56,683 nt of DNA, from NCBI GenBank assembly GCA_001803395.1, contig MHBU01000017.1, forward strand, positions 1-56,683, in the 5' to 3' direction. The notes beneath the pieces were generated by a model. It did no database searches. It saw nothing but the letters and a program-made list of their open reading frames with translations, and had not been told where the DNA came from. The translations under genes and the position numbers were made by a program. This stretch comes from Methylotenera sp. RIFCSPLOWO2_02_FULL_45_14 (GTDB taxonomy: Bacteria; Pseudomonadota; Gammaproteobacteria; Burkholderiales; Methylophilaceae). Within the stretch, counting starts at the first letter, position 1, and each line of letters starts with the position of its first letter. This document shows, piece by piece, positions 1 through 11,191 of the stretch.

Positions 1-1
1 G

Positions 2-334
2 AACGCATTGAGAGAAACTGGTATCCGCTTCTCATTGGATGATTTTGGCACAGGTTATTCGTCATTACAATACCTCAAACGCTTGCCGTTGTACCAGTTG
101 AAGATCGACCAATCATTCGTACGGGATATTGCCGTTGATAGTAGCGATCAAGCGATTGTGCACACTATTATTGCAATGGCGAACAGCCTGGAATTAAATG
201 TGATTGCTGAGGGTGTGGAAACGGAAGAGCAACGGCAGCTTCTTCTAAGCAATGGTTGCTACACCTATCAAGGATATCTGTTTGGCAGGCCAGTGCCGAT
301 TGAGCAGTTTGAAGCGTTGCTGAAGCAAAGCTAA
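2..334 (+). CDS. EAL-domain c-di-GMP phosphodiesterase, C-terminal part
   Basis: Only the last ~110 residues lie in the window; the frame is open to base 2, so the gene begins upstream. The visible part carries EAL-domain hallmarks in order: [10 protein letters not shown] (metal-binding DDFG loop), [10 protein letters not shown], the AEGVET motif, and a closing [13 protein letters not shown] domains hydrolyse cyclic di-GMP to pGpG at the membrane or in the cytoplasm. The DD pair and the glutamate of AEGVE that the family uses are present, so this half looks catalytically intact. The EAL signature itself and any sensor or GGDEF domain are outside the window, so the input signal cannot be judged. 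Confidence 0.93.
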   Translation, partial: NALRETGIRFSLDDFGTGYSSLQYLKRLPLYQLKIDQSFVRDIAVDSSDQAIVHTIIAMANSLELNVIAEGVETEEQRQLLLSNGCYTYQGYLFGRPVPIEQFEALLKQS

Positions 335-386
335 ATTTATTGGTCACGATAGCCGTAATACGCACCATTGATATGGCTCGCTGCAA

Positions 387-623
387 TCAAAGCTTAGAAT
401 GCGACCCATCACACAGCGGCTGGTTTTCGCTGTATTTACAGCCACAAAAATAAACCGTTTTGTTCTCTGTTGCGTCGTACTTTACTGGCGCAAAGCCTGT
501 GCCTTTATGTGAGCCATCGCACAATGGTTGGTTTTTACTTAGCCCGCAAGCGCACCAGTAATAACTCTCGCCCGCTTTTACTTCAACTGGGTATGGAGCT
601 TTTTGTGGGGCATGTGCAATCAT
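387..623 (-). CDS. CDGSH iron-sulfur domain protein (tandem CDGSH)
   Basis: A 78-residue protein with two mitoNEET-type zinc-finger-like motifs. The first is [18 protein letters not shown] and the second [16 protein letters not shown]. Each has the C-x-C...CDGSH pattern that binds a [2Fe-2S] cluster through three cysteines and one histidine. Bacterial tandem-CDGSH proteins are small soluble redox or cluster-transfer proteins of uncertain role. There is no signal peptide, so it should be cytoplasmic. It is convergent with the EAL gene and lies just downstream of smpB on the same strand. Confidence 0.9.
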   Translation of the reverse strand: MIAHAPQKAPYPVEVKAGESYYWCACGLSKNQPLCDGSHKGTGFAPVKYDATENKTVYFCGCKYSENQPLCDGSHSKL

Positions 624-681
624 TGATTGTTCCTAATCGTTAAGTCTAGCCTGTTTACAAACAAGGAATTACTTAAGGGTA

Positions 682-1131
682 TTACTTATTATGCGCTCGC
701 ATAATGCGGCCTTTTTCACGTTCCCAATCTCGCTCTTTTTCGGTATCGCGTTTATCGTGTTGCTTTTTACCTTTGGCTAGCCCAATTTGCACTTTGACGC
801 GCCCTTTTGAAAAATGCAAATCAAGCGGCACAATGGTATAACCAGAGCGTTCAACTTTAGCAATCAATTTTATAATTTCTTCATTATGCAACAATAACTT
901 ACGTGTTCTTATTGCATCAGGTCTAATATGCGTAGAGGCAGCACCTAATGGCGTGATATGGCAACCGATTAGATAAATCTCGCCGCGTTGAATAATGACA
1001 TAAGCTTCTTTAATATTGACGCGGTTGTCTCGAATGGCTTTAACTTCCCAGCCCTCTAAAACGATACCAGCTTCGTATTTATCTTCAATAAAGTAATCAA
1101 AAAAGGCTTTTTTATTTTGTGCAATGCTCAT
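682..1131 (-). CDS. smpB: SsrA-binding protein SmpB
   Basis: SmpB binds tmRNA and delivers it with EF-Tu to stalled ribosomes for trans-translation. At 149 residues it has the usual length. It starts [21 protein letters not shown] and contains the conserved [15 protein letters not shown] segment ([11 protein letters not shown]). The basic C-terminal tail ([25 protein letters not shown]) is the part that folds in the decoding centre. It is divergent from ratA. The RNA partner ssrA is in the same window at 50008-50375. Confidence 0.97.
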   Translation of the reverse strand: MSIAQNKKAFFDYFIEDKYEAGIVLEGWEVKAIRDNRVNIKEAYVIIQRGEIYLIGCHITPLGAASTHIRPDAIRTRKLLLHNEEIIKLIAKVERSGYTIVPLDLHFSKGRVKVQIGLAKGKKQHDKRDTEKERDWEREKGRIMRAHNK

Positions 1132-1239
1132 AAAGCTAAATATTTCTTGGCGAATGACTTAAAATACCATTTTACTCTACTTTCTGCGCCAGTTCGCTTA
1201 CTACACTGGTGCAGATTTAGCTTGTCATTAAAGGGACGC

Positions 1240-1677
1240 ATGGCACAAGTTCAAAAATCAGTTCTCATCAATCATTCGGCTAGGCGCATGTACGCACTGG
1301 TGGATGATGTAAGCAAGTATCCTGAGTTTTTGCCTTGGTGCGGCGGTGTGGACTTAATTAAACAAGATGAAGTTTCGACCATTGCCACACTGCATATCGC
1401 TTACCACGGCTTGCATCAAAAATTTACCACCGAAAACCATAAAACTTACCCTAGCTTGATGGAAATTAAACTTAAAGACGGTCCATTTAAGCAGCTTGAA
1501 GGCGTATGGCGCTTTATAGAACTGAATGAAAATGCCTGTAAAGTTGAATTCATGCTTAATTATGAGTTTGCCAATAGCTTTTTAGAAAAAATCATTGCAC
1601 CAGTTTTTAGCCACATCGCCAATACCTTTGTTGATGGATTTGTGGCGCGTGCTGATGAAATATACGAACAAAAGTAG
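1240..1677 (+). CDS. ratA: RatA/Coq10-like START-domain protein
   Basis: A 145-residue single START/polyketide-cyclase-like domain (SRPBCC fold), beginning MAQVQKSVLINHSARRMYAL and containing the YPEFLPWCGG motif typical of RatA/Coq10. Homologues are annotated as ribosome association toxin RatA in E. coli or as ubiquinone-binding Coq10 proteins; the ubiquinone role is the better supported general one. A longer upstream reading frame exists, but the ATG at 1240 follows an AAAGGGA ribosome-binding site at a good distance and matches the family start. The ratB/rnfH gene follows after 17 nt, the usual pairing. Confidence 0.92.
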   Translation: MAQVQKSVLINHSARRMYALVDDVSKYPEFLPWCGGVDLIKQDEVSTIATLHIAYHGLHQKFTTENHKTYPSLMEIKLKDGPFKQLEGVWRFIELNENACKVEFMLNYEFANSFLEKIIAPVFSHIANTFVDGFVARADEIYEQK

Positions 1678-1694
1678 AAGTCAAAAGGATAACA

Positions 1695-2018
1695 ATGAAC
1701 AATCAAGCCGAAATTACCGTGGAAGTAGCATACGCATTGCCTACAGAGCAGTTGATTGTGCCAGTCAGAGTGCAAAGTGGTGTTTCTGCCGAGCAAGCCA
1801 TTCAAGCATCTGATATTTTGAGTAAATTTCCAGAAATTGATTTATCAGTGAATAAAATTGGTATTTTTGGAAAACTGGTTAAATTAGAGTCACCCTTGCG
1901 GCATTTAGATCGCGTGGAAATTTATCGCCCACTGATTGCCGATCCTAAAGAGGTTCGTAAACAACGTGCCGCTGACGGCAAAATAATGAAAAAAGGTGGT
2001 GGTGATTTACCTGCCTAA
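1695..2018 (+). CDS. ratB: RnfH family protein (RatB)
   Basis: A 107-residue beta-grasp (ubiquitin-like) protein of the RnfH/UPF0125 family. It contains VEVAYALPTEQ, VRVQSGVSAEQAI, IGIFGKLV and the C-terminal DRVEIYRPLIADPKEVRKQRA signature. The family is named for its link to Rnf electron-transport loci, but most members, like this one, sit next to ratA/smpB; the biochemical role is unknown. It is cotranscribed with ratA (AAAGGA ribosome-binding site in the gap). Confidence 0.92.
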   Translation: MNNQAEITVEVAYALPTEQLIVPVRVQSGVSAEQAIQASDILSKFPEIDLSVNKIGIFGKLVKLESPLRHLDRVEIYRPLIADPKEVRKQRAADGKIMKKGGGDLPA

Positions 2019-2023
2019 AAATG

Positions 2024-2058
2024 CATAAAGCAACCTAAAATATTGAGGTTGCTTTATG
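2024..2058. terminator. Bidirectional hairpin terminator between ratB and the DUF4124 gene
   Basis: A perfect 13-bp stem (2024-2036 with 2046-2058) and a 9-nt loop lies in the gap between two convergent genes. AAAGCAACCT pairs with AGGTTGCTTT. A-rich and T-rich edges are within the stem, which fits use on both strands. Confidence 0.7.
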
Positions 2059-2089
2059 GGAAGTTACTTTACTTACAAGGTGTTTTTAG

Positions 2090-2608
2090 TTAATCACAGT
2101 ATTTTTCAACATCTTTTTGCGCATCAAGTTTACCTTGGTTGATTTCATCATCACCTAAGTATGTACGCTCACCTTTTTCGTTCGTTTTGGCAATTCGGCC
2201 ACCATTCACATAGGTTGCTAAATTTGACTTAGAAACTTTGCAATTTTCTTGCTTCAGTTTTAACTCGGCTTCCTTTGCTTCATCCGCTTTCTTTTGCTCT
2301 TCAGCATCTTTAGCGCGCTTGGCTGCGGCTTCCTCTTTAGTAAGCGGTGTTTTGTCTGCTTTTTCTTTTGCAGTTGCCGCTTTGTCTCTATTGATAGCAG
2401 TGGTTACATCTCCTTCAACTGCCGTCAACGGTGCCTGACCTGTAGGTTTAGGTGTTCTTTTTCCCTGCATAGGCTCTTGCTTGACATTAGAAGCTGGCGG
2501 CACATCGCTATAACGCACGCTACCGTCTTTATCTTTCCATTTGTAAATTTCAGCATTTGCCAGCATAGGCAGCATTGCCAAACACAGTAATAACAAGCGA
2601 ATTTTCAT
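2090..2608 (-). CDS. DUF4124 domain-containing secreted protein
   Basis: A 172-residue protein with a clear signal peptide (MKIRLLLLCLAMLPMLANA, cut after ANA). A DUF4124 motif follows (EIYKWKDKDGSVRYSDVPP), then a long lysine/alanine/glutamate-rich charged region (~residues 70-125) likely to be helical. DUF4124 proteins are common periplasmic proteins of beta- and gammaproteobacteria with no assigned function. It is convergent with ratB and divergent from guaB. Confidence 0.88.
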   Translation of the reverse strand: MKIRLLLLCLAMLPMLANAEIYKWKDKDGSVRYSDVPPASNVKQEPMQGKRTPKPTGQAPLTAVEGDVTTAINRDKAATAKEKADKTPLTKEEAAAKRAKDAEEQKKADEAKEAELKLKQENCKVSKSNLATYVNGGRIAKTNEKGERTYLGDDEINQGKLDAQKDVEKYCD

Positions 2609-2757
2609 ACTAGATACCCCTTTGCATAGGTTTTATACATATTATTGCTTATCTCATTTACAAGCAAGTGCCATGCTGACCACTAAATTAAACGCCTGAC
2701 GCTCATTTATGTTTACAAAAAAATCATCCCACTCTCGCTAAGTTGCTCATAACTCTG

Positions 2758-4250
<1,493 letters not shown>

Positions 4251-4273
4251 TTTACTTAAATATTAACTCTAGC

Positions 4274-4327
4274 CACAGAGAACACAACATCAGAGAAATC
4301 AGAAACTCTGAGGCTGTGTTCTCTGTG
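4274..4327. repeat. Inverted repeat/hairpin between guaB and guaA
   Basis: A 13-bp perfect stem (4274-4286 with 4315-4327, CACAGAGAACACA/TGTGTTCTCTGTG) encloses a 28-nt loop with a smaller nested CAGAG/CTCTG stem. It ends 17 nt before the guaA ATG, which has only a weak ribosome-binding site. The sequence resembles the CACAGA-type elements around yajQ (48796-48896, 49423-49557), so it may be a dispersed repeat. Confidence 0.6.
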
Positions 4328-4344
4328 CATTTTGCGGCTAAAAA

Positions 4345-5952
4345 ATGTCTCATTCAAAAATCCTTATTCTCGACTTCGGTTCTCAAGTTACCCAACTTAT
4401 TGCACGCCGTGTGCGTGAGGCGCATGTGTATTGCGAAATTCATTCATGTGAAGTTTCTGACGACTTTGTACGCAACTTTGGTGCTGATGGCATTATTCTT
4501 TCAGGTAGCCATGCCAGCGTATATGAAGAAGAAACTGATAAAGCACCGCAAGCGGTATTTGAGTTAGGTGTGCCTGTGTTAGGCATTTGTTATGGTATGC
4601 AAACCATGGCGCAGCAACTCGGTGGCAAGGTGGAAGCTGGTCATAAACGTGAGTTTGGTTATGCAGCGGTGCGCGCGCAAGGCCACTCTGCCCTATTCCG
4701 CGATATACAAGACAGCACTAATGCTGAAGGTCACGGTTTGCTTGATGTGTGGATGAGTCACGGCGATAAAGTGACTGAATTGCCTGCTGGCTTTAAAATA
4801 ATTGCCAGTAACGAAACTACGCCTATCGCTGCAATGGCAGATGAAACACGCAAATTTTACGGCGTGCAATTTCACCCTGAAGTCACGCACACCAAGCAAG
4901 GTCAGGCGATGCTTAACCGCTTTGTATTAGACATTTGCCGCGCAAAACCAGACTGGATTATGGGCGATTACATTACTGAAGCTGTGGCTAAAATTAAAGC
5001 CCAAGTTGGTGATGAAGAAGTGATTTTAGGTTTATCTGGCGGCGTTGACTCTAGCGTTGCCGCAGCGCTTATTCATCGAGCTATTGGTGACCAACTCACT
5101 TGCGTATTTGTGGATCATGGTTTATTGCGCTTGAATGAAGGCGATATGGTGATGGATATGTTCGCAGGGCGTTTACATGTAAATGTCATTCGCGTGGACG
5201 CCACTGAACAATTTTTGGGGCATTTAGCAGGCGTGAGTGAACCTGAAGCCAAACGCAAAATTATCGGCCGCGAATTTGTAGAAGTATTCAAAGCCGAAGC
5301 CGCCAAACTTAAAGCTGGTACTGGCGGGCATAAGGGGGCGACTTATCTGGCGCAAGGCACGATTTACCCTGACGTGATTGAGTCTGGCGGCGCGAAATCC
5401 AAAAAAGCAGTCTCCATTAAAAGTCACCACAACGTGGGTGGGCTGCCTGAAACATTAGGCTTAAAACTGTTGGAACCACTACGCGACCTATTCAAAGACG
5501 AAGTGCGTGAGCTTGGTGTGGCGCTGGGCTTGCCACCTGACATGGTGTATCGCCACCCTTTCCCAGGCCCTGGTTTGGGGGTGCGTATTTTAGGTGAAGT
5601 TAAAAAAGACTTTGCCGATTTATTACGCCGTGCAGACGCAATTTTTATTGAAGAGCTACGCAACACCAAAGACGAAAAAACAGGTAAAACCTGGTATGAA
5701 CTTACCAGCCAGGCATTTACTGTATTCTTACCCGTTAAATCAGTAGGCGTAATGGGTGACGGCCGCACTTATGATTATGTGGTGGCATTACGCGCCGTAG
5801 TCACCAGCGACTTCATGACCGCACATTGGGCAGAATTGCCCTACGCCCTTTTAGGGCGTGTTTCTAATCGTATTATCAATGAAGTGCGCGGTATTAATCG
5901 TGTGGTTTATGACGTTTCTGGCAAGCCGCCAGCAACCATTGAGTGGGAATAA
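4345..5952 (+). CDS. guaA: GMP synthase (glutamine-hydrolysing)
   Basis: Converts XMP to GMP using ATP and glutamine. The 535 residues show a class I glutamine amidotransferase domain with nucleophile Cys82 (GICYGMQ) and the His177/Glu179 pair (FHPEVTH). The ATP pyrophosphatase P-loop LSGGVDSS follows, and the C-terminal dimerisation domain ends KPPATIEWE, the family's usual terminus. It is slightly longer than the usual ~525 because of insertions in the glutaminase and central parts. It is transcribed with guaB. Confidence 0.98.
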   Translation: MSHSKILILDFGSQVTQLIARRVREAHVYCEIHSCEVSDDFVRNFGADGIILSGSHASVYEEETDKAPQAVFELGVPVLGICYGMQTMAQQLGGKVEAGHKREFGYAAVRAQGHSALFRDIQDSTNAEGHGLLDVWMSHGDKVTELPAGFKIIASNETTPIAAMADETRKFYGVQFHPEVTHTKQGQAMLNRFVLDICRAKPDWIMGDYITEAVAKIKAQVGDEEVILGLSGGVDSSVAAALIHRAIGDQLTCVFVDHGLLRLNEGDMVMDMFAGRLHVNVIRVDATEQFLGHLAGVSEPEAKRKIIGREFVEVFKAEAAKLKAGTGGHKGATYLAQGTIYPDVIESGGAKSKKAVSIKSHHNVGGLPETLGLKLLEPLRDLFKDEVRELGVALGLPPDMVYRHPFPGPGLGVRILGEVKKDFADLLRRADAIFIEELRNTKDEKTGKTWYELTSQAFTVFLPVKSVGVMGDGRTYDYVVALRAVVTSDFMTAHWAELPYALLGRVSNRIINEVRGINRVVYDVSGKPPATIEWE

Positions 5953-5965
5953 TTGGAGGTCATCT

Positions 5966-6469
5966 ATGAGCCGTGCATTTGTAAATGAAGAAAGATTTGA
6001 GCAAGCTGGCGATGATATCGTCGAGCGTCCCATTAGTGAGCATCCTAATTACGTGACGCCCACAGGCGCGCTTGAACTACAAACACTTGAGGAGTCACTG
6101 TTAGCACAACTAGAAACCTTAAAAAATGCTACAGATGATACCTTCGGCAAAGAAAAAATCGCTGAAATTGAACGTGACTTACGTTATGTACGTGCGCGGC
6201 TAGATTCAGCCTTATTGGTTGACCCCAAAGCTCAAAGCCACGAAACAGTGTTATTTGGCGCGACGATTGAGGTGAAGGATGGTGAAGGCACTCAGCATAA
6301 ATTTCACATCGTAGGTGAAGATGAGGCTGATGCCAGCATCAACAAAGTAAGCTGGGTTTCACCGCTAGCAAAATCTTTGCTTGGTCACAAAATTGGCGAC
6401 ACCGTCACTTGGCAACGCCCTGTTGGTGATATTACTTTAGAAATTTTGGATATTCACTACGAATCATGA
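5966..6469 (+). CDS. GreA/GreB-family protein lacking the acidic tip motif
   Basis: A 167-residue protein with a GreB-like opening (MSRAFVNEE) and YVTPTGALEL where Gre factors have YITPxGxxxL. A coiled-coil stretch (~45-85) is followed by an FKBP-like C-terminal domain (VLFGATIEVKDGEG, WVSPLAKSLLGHKIGDTVTW). Gre factors rescue backtracked RNA polymerase through an acidic tip in the coiled coil (GDRSENADY-type). Here that segment is replaced by a shorter TDDTFGKEKIAEIERDLRYV and the paired acidic residues are not in place. It could therefore compete for the polymerase secondary channel rather than cleave RNA. The start at 5966 follows GGAGG. It overlaps the next gene by 4 nt. Confidence 0.8.
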   Translation: MSRAFVNEERFEQAGDDIVERPISEHPNYVTPTGALELQTLEESLLAQLETLKNATDDTFGKEKIAEIERDLRYVRARLDSALLVDPKAQSHETVLFGATIEVKDGEGTQHKFHIVGEDEADASINKVSWVSPLAKSLLGHKIGDTVTWQRPVGDITLEILDIHYES

Positions 6470-7068
6470 ATGTTAGTCAAGCCATTATAGAGCGCCGCTC
6501 GGTTAAGGCGTATAACCCGCAACATAAAATGACTGAACAAGAAATAGCTAAACTCATGTCATTGGCGATGCTGTCTCCGACCGCTTTTAACATCCAAAAC
6601 TGGCGTTTTGTGGTAGTGACTGACCCTGAATTACGCAAAGAAATACGTAAAGTGAGTTGGGATCAAGCACAGGTTGAAGAGGCTTCTTTACTCATCGTGC
6701 TTACCGCAGATTTAAAAGCATGGGCAAAAAAACCTGAGCGCTATTGGGTAAATGCAGCAAAACCTGTGCAAGATTACTTGATTCCAGCCATTGGCCAATA
6801 TTATGAAGGGCACGAACAAGTACAACGCGATGAAGCGATGCGCTCATGCGGCATGGCAGCCATGAATATCATGTTGACTGCCAAGGAAATGGGCTACGAT
6901 ACCTGCCCAATGGACGGCTTTGACTTTGATGCCGTTGCTACACTGCTTAACTTACCAGCGGATCATACGCCAGCAATGTTTGTAGTAGTTGGCAAAGCAT
7001 TAAAACAAGCACCGCCGCGTGGCGGACAACTCACGATGGATGAAGTCGTGATTTATAATAAATTTTAG
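6466..7068 (+). CDS. Nitroreductase family flavoprotein
   Basis: A 200-residue FMN-dependent oxidoreductase of the nitroreductase fold. It has the N-terminal ERRSVKAY FMN-phosphate motif, the SPTAFNIQNWRF segment that stacks over the flavin, and the C-terminal MDGFD...VVGKA region. Such enzymes reduce nitro compounds, quinones or flavins with NAD(P)H; the substrate cannot be read from the sequence. It overlaps the Gre-like gene by ATGA, so the two are translationally coupled. Confidence 0.88.
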   Translation: MNVSQAIIERRSVKAYNPQHKMTEQEIAKLMSLAMLSPTAFNIQNWRFVVVTDPELRKEIRKVSWDQAQVEEASLLIVLTADLKAWAKKPERYWVNAAKPVQDYLIPAIGQYYEGHEQVQRDEAMRSCGMAAMNIMLTAKEMGYDTCPMDGFDFDAVATLLNLPADHTPAMFVVVGKALKQAPPRGGQLTMDEVVIYNKF

Positions 7069-7073
7069 TAATC

Positions 7074-7156
7074 TGTAGGCGCGCAATAAATTAGCAATAC
7101 TTGCCAGTTTACTGGCTTAGTAGTGCTTATCAGTTTATCCTGATTGCGCTCCTACA
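7074..7156 (+). promoter_or_regulatory. Strongly folded leader upstream of the ABC-F gene
   Basis: Outer arms TGTAGGCGCGCAAT (7074-7087) and ATTGCGCTCCTACA (7143-7156) pair over 14 positions with one mismatch. Inside them is a second stem-loop (GCCAG/CTGGC around 7103-7116, extended by AGCA/TGCT). The structure ends 21 nt before the TTG start of the ABC-F gene. It could be a leader RNA or a REP-type palindromic repeat; the sequence alone does not decide. Confidence 0.5.
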
Positions 7157-7177
7157 CAACAATTTTAAGGGTTCAAC

Positions 7178-8773
7178 TTGTTAATTAGCAACAATATCAC
7201 CGTGCAATTTGGCGCTAAGCCATTGTTTGAAAACGTTTCTGTTAAATTTGGCGATAATAATCGCTATGGTTTAATTGGCGCCAATGGCTGTGGTAAATCC
7301 ACCTATATGAAAGTGCTGGCTGGCGAATTAGTGCCAAGCGCTGGCAATATTTCGATCGATAGCCATGAGCGTATGGCGTTTCTTCACCAAGACCAGTTTG
7401 CTTACGAAGATCAACGTGTGCTCGATGTGGTCATGATGGGCCATGAAGAAATGTGGAAGGCGAATGTAGAAAAAAATGCGATCTATGCTAATTTAGAAGC
7501 GACTGAAGATGACTACATGCGTGCTGCCGAGCTAGAAGGTGTGTTTGCGGAATTTGACGGCTACACTGCCGAAGCGCGCGCTGGCGAGCTTTTAATGGGT
7601 GTAGGCATCCCGATTGAGCAGCACAACGGCCCAATGAGCGCAGTAGCACCTGGTTGGAAATTGCGCGTTTTGCTGGTACAAGCGCTATTCTCTAACCCGG
7701 ATATTTTGCTGCTAGATGAACCGACCAACAACTTGGACATTAACACCATCCGTTGGTTAGAAGATGTGCTGAATAATCGCGACTGCACCATGATTATCAT
7801 CTCGCATGACCGCCACTTTTTGAACCAGGTATGTACGCATACTTGCGATATGGATTATGGGAAAATTACAGTTTACCCAGGTAATTATGATGACTACATG
7901 GAGGCTAGCACCGCCGCCCGCGCGCAGGCAACCAAAGATAATGAAAAAGCTAAACAGCAAGTGGCTGAATTACAAGACTTTGTGCGCCGCTTCTCTGCCA
8001 ACGCTTCAAAAGCTAAGCAAGCGACCAGCCGTGCCAAGAAAATTGATAAAATTAAAATTGAAGAATTTAAGCCATCATCACGTCAATATCCGTTTATTCG
8101 TTTTGAATTTGACGAGCGCGATAAATTGTACCGCAATGCGGTTGAGTTAAAAAAACTCAGCCACGGCTTTGACAAGCCCTTGTTTAACGACGTTGATATG
8201 ATATTTGAAGCAGGCGAAAAAGTCGCAATTATTGGTGAAAACGGTGTTGGTAAAACCACATTTTTACGCTGCTTAGCACGAGACCTGCAACCTAATCACG
8301 GCGAAGTGAAATGGGCAGAGAAAGCCAACATCGGCTACTTTGCGCAAGATCACGAATATGAATTTGAAAATGGCGAAGACCTGTTTGAATGGATGTCACT
8401 TTATCGCCAACCAGGCGATGACGACCAGGTGGTGCGCAGCATGCTAGGGCGTTTATTATTCGGCGGTGACGATACTAAAAAATCCGTTAAAGTATTATCA
8501 GGTGGCGAAAAAGGCCGCATGCTATATGGAAAAATGATGCTGGCCAGAACCAATGTCATGCTTATGGATGAACCCACCAACCACATGGACATGGAATCTA
8601 TCGAGGCACTCAATATTGCCCTGGATAAATACAAAGGCACGCTGTTTTTTGTTAGCCACGACCGTGAATTTGTAAGCTCTATCGCCACACGTATTATCGA
8701 AATTAAGCCGGGTGGAATTATTGACTTTACCGGTAATTATGAAGACTACTTGGCGAGTCAAGGGGTTGAATAG
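7178..8773 (+). CDS. ybiT: ABC-F ATPase, YbiT-like
   Basis: A 531-residue protein with two ABC ATPase domains and no membrane segments, the ABC-F (ribosome-acting) architecture. Walker A is GANGCGKST (34-42) in domain 1 and GENGVGKTT (~350) in domain 2. The Walker B motifs are [12 protein letters not shown] and [12 protein letters not shown]. The linker between domains is basic and helical (~245-290). Domain 1 has APGWKLR instead of LSGGQ, which is normal for YbiT; domain 2 has [12 protein letters not shown] proteins act at the ribosomal E site. The start is TTG at 7178 behind AAGGG. Confidence 0.93.
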   Translation: MLISNNITVQFGAKPLFENVSVKFGDNNRYGLIGANGCGKSTYMKVLAGELVPSAGNISIDSHERMAFLHQDQFAYEDQRVLDVVMMGHEEMWKANVEKNAIYANLEATEDDYMRAAELEGVFAEFDGYTAEARAGELLMGVGIPIEQHNGPMSAVAPGWKLRVLLVQALFSNPDILLLDEPTNNLDINTIRWLEDVLNNRDCTMIIISHDRHFLNQVCTHTCDMDYGKITVYPGNYDDYMEASTAARAQATKDNEKAKQQVAELQDFVRRFSANASKAKQATSRAKKIDKIKIEEFKPSSRQYPFIRFEFDERDKLYRNAVELKKLSHGFDKPLFNDVDMIFEAGEKVAIIGENGVGKTTFLRCLARDLQPNHGEVKWAEKANIGYFAQDHEYEFENGEDLFEWMSLYRQPGDDDQVVRSMLGRLLFGGDDTKKSVKVLSGGEKGRMLYGKMMLARTNVMLMDEPTNHMDMESIEALNIALDKYKGTLFFVSHDREFVSSIATRIIEIKPGGIIDFTGNYEDYLASQGVE

Positions 8774-8797
8774 GTTTATCGGTTCTCTTTAACTATT

Positions 8798-10669
8798 TTG
8801 GCAAACTCATCGACACACTACTTCACGGCACATCAGTGCCTGCATGATGTTTTTGGTTTCACCACTTTTCGTGGTGAGCAGCAAGCCATTGTAGAACATG
8901 TGGTTGCAGGTGGCGATGCCCTAGTGTTGATGCCTACCGGCGGTGGCAAGTCACTGTGCTATCAATTGCCAGCCCTGTTACGCAATGGGGTTGGCATTGT
9001 AGTTTCGCCACTTATTGCGCTCATGCAAGACCAAGTTGATGCGTTGCAACAACTTGGGGTGCAAGCTGCATTTTTAAACTCCAGCTTAAACGCAGCAGAA
9101 GCCAGCGCAATTACGGCACAACTGATGCGCGGTGATTTACAAATTCTCTACGTAGCCCCTGAGCGTTTACTCATGCCTAGTTTTTTAACGTTGCTGGAAC
9201 AGATAGAAGGCAGCATAGGTATTGCCCTCTTCGCCATTGATGAGGCGCATTGCGTATCGCAATGGGGTCATGACTTTCGCCCAGAGTATCGCAAGCTCAC
9301 CGTTTTACATGAGCACTTTCCGCAAATACCACGTATTGCACTCACGGCAACGGCAGACGCACTTACGCGGGTGGAAATTGTAGAACGGCTCAAACTTGAA
9401 AATGCGCGCCAATTTGTTTCCAGTTTTGATCGCCCGAATATTCAATACCGTATCACGCAAAAAGCCAACGCACGCCAACAGCTGGAAGCCTTTCTTGAAG
9501 CTGAACATGCTAATGACGCGGGCATTGTCTATTGCTTATCGCGCCGTAAAGTTGAAGAAACAGCCGAGTGGCTGAAATCACGCGGATGGGATGCCCTACC
9601 CTACCATGCAGGTTTAGATGCCAGCGTACGCAATGCCAATCAGCGGAGATTTTTACGTGAAGAAGGTGTGATTATCGTGGCCACAGTTGCATTTGGCATG
9701 GGCATTGACAAACCCAATGTACGCTTTGTCGCACATCTCGATTTACCCAAAAGCATGGAAGGCTACTACCAGGAAACCGGGCGCGCTGGCAGAGATGGTT
9801 TGCCAGCCAATGCCTGGATGACCTACGGACTAGGCGATGTCGTCAGCATGCGCAAAATGCTAGACAGTGGCGATGCCTCAGAAGAACGCAAACATGTTGA
9901 GCGACAAAAACTGGATGCGTTATTAGGTTTTTGTGAATCCACCGCATGCCGCCACCAAATCATTTTGCGCTATTTTGGTGAACAGCATGAGGGTGATTGT
10001 GGTCAATGTGATAACTGCCTTACACCAATTGATACTTGGGATGCCACACAGCCTGCACAAATGGCGTTATCTAGCGTTTACCGCACCGGGCAGAGATTTG
10101 GTGTAGTACATCTAATTGATGTACTCCTTGGAAAAGCCACGCCCAAAGTTGAACAGTTCCGCCATCAGCAACTCAGCACTTTTGGCATTGGTAAAGCAAT
10201 CTCACCACAGCAATGGAGTAGTGTTTTTCGACAATTGGTCGCAGCTGGCTATTTAGAAACTGATATGGACGCTTTTGGCGGCCTCAAGCTTAGCGAGGCA
10301 TCACGCTCTGTATTACGTGGTGAAACTGAAGTTTGGCTACGTCAGGATACTGAAGTGTCCAAACGTAAAATTAGCAAAGTCGAACGCGGGTCACGTGCAA
10401 AAGAGGCTTATGCAGGGGTTAGTGATGACCCGTTATGGCATGCACTTAAAGCAAAACGTACCGAACTGGCTAAAGAACAAGGAGTGCCTCCTTACGTGAT
10501 ATTTCATGACAGCACGCTGCTTGAAATTCTTAACAGCCGTCCTGGCAACCTGACTGAATTAGGTCGAATTAGCGGTGTAGGTCAAGCTAAGCTAACACGT
10601 TATGGCGATGTTTTTTTGCAGGTGCTAAAAGATGCAGTAAATGGCATCGATTATTCATCTTATAACTAA
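8798..10669 (+). CDS. recQ: ATP-dependent DNA helicase RecQ
   Basis: A 3'-5' DNA helicase of recombination and replication-fork repair. The 623 residues show, in order, motif 0 (FRGEQQAI), Walker [13 protein letters not shown] (Lys51), DEAH at 148-151, the RecQ-specific loop [13 protein letters not shown], and motif [12 protein letters not shown]. The zinc-binding RecQ-Ct region follows (CESTACRHQ...CGQCDNC), then a winged helix and a C-terminal HRDC domain ([18 protein letters not shown]). The only reasonable start is TTG at 8798; no convincing ribosome-binding site precedes it. It lies 24 nt after the ABC-F gene. Confidence 0.96.
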   Translation: MANSSTHYFTAHQCLHDVFGFTTFRGEQQAIVEHVVAGGDALVLMPTGGGKSLCYQLPALLRNGVGIVVSPLIALMQDQVDALQQLGVQAAFLNSSLNAAEASAITAQLMRGDLQILYVAPERLLMPSFLTLLEQIEGSIGIALFAIDEAHCVSQWGHDFRPEYRKLTVLHEHFPQIPRIALTATADALTRVEIVERLKLENARQFVSSFDRPNIQYRITQKANARQQLEAFLEAEHANDAGIVYCLSRRKVEETAEWLKSRGWDALPYHAGLDASVRNANQRRFLREEGVIIVATVAFGMGIDKPNVRFVAHLDLPKSMEGYYQETGRAGRDGLPANAWMTYGLGDVVSMRKMLDSGDASEERKHVERQKLDALLGFCESTACRHQIILRYFGEQHEGDCGQCDNCLTPIDTWDATQPAQMALSSVYRTGQRFGVVHLIDVLLGKATPKVEQFRHQQLSTFGIGKAISPQQWSSVFRQLVAAGYLETDMDAFGGLKLSEASRSVLRGETEVWLRQDTEVSKRKISKVERGSRAKEAYAGVSDDPLWHALKAKRTELAKEQGVPPYVIFHDSTLLEILNSRPGNLTELGRISGVGQAKLTRYGDVFLQVLKDAVNGIDYSSYN

Positions 10670-10909
10670 AACTTTAGCCTAAAAACTATATTTGTTCACT
10701 AAATGGGGTAAGCAGGCATTTTACCGTAAGGTGAAAGCTCGCAAAAATACGAAAGACACAAAATATAAGTAAAGCATGATTTCTTTTTTTAACCTAGGCA
10801 ATCCACTACACCTTTTTTGATTTCATGATTCTAGGCGTAATAAAAGTTACACTTTGGATATAAATAATATAAACACACGGCTTAGCAGCTCTGAATTTGG
10901 TGGATAAAA

Positions 10910-11191
10910 TTGAAAGATTACTACGCAATTTTAGGTATTGCAGCTAATGCAACCTTAGCTGAAATAAAAACTACTTATCGCAAGATGGCGTCTCAATACC
11001 ATCCTGATAAAAACGCATCAAGTGAGGCCCCTGCAAAGTTTAGAAAAGTGCAGGAAGCTTATGAAGTACTTTCTGATGTTGATAAAAGAAAGGCATTTGA
11101 TGAAAACCGCAGGCGTAGTTTATTGGATAGTCCGATAGACACGGCACATGAAATTTGGCAGTACTACCTAGATGGAATATTAAAAAAATGA
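10910..11191 (+). CDS. J-domain-only protein (type III DnaJ-like)
   Basis: A 93-residue protein consisting of an N-terminal J domain (residues 2-67) with the HPD motif (YHPDKN) that stimulates DnaK ATPase, and a short charged tail. There are no Gly/Phe, zinc-finger or substrate-binding regions, so it probably recruits DnaK to a specific partner. Start TTG at 10910 follows GGTGGA. It overlaps the next gene by ATGA, and three unrecognised genes follow closely, pointing to a shared function. Confidence 0.85.
   Translation: MKDYYAILGIAANATLAEIKTTYRKMASQYHPDKNASSEAPAKFRKVQEAYEVLSDVDKRKAFDENRRRSLLDSPIDTAHEIWQYYLDGILKK

Noticed and set aside
1117-1239. N-terminal extension of ratA by 41 codons
   Set aside because: The family starts at the ATG at 1240, which has a good ribosome-binding site; the extension overlaps the smpB promoter region.
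7178-8773. Missing LSGGQ in the first ABC domain of the ABC-F protein
   Set aside because: The APGWKLR variant is normal for the YbiT subfamily, so it is not a defect.
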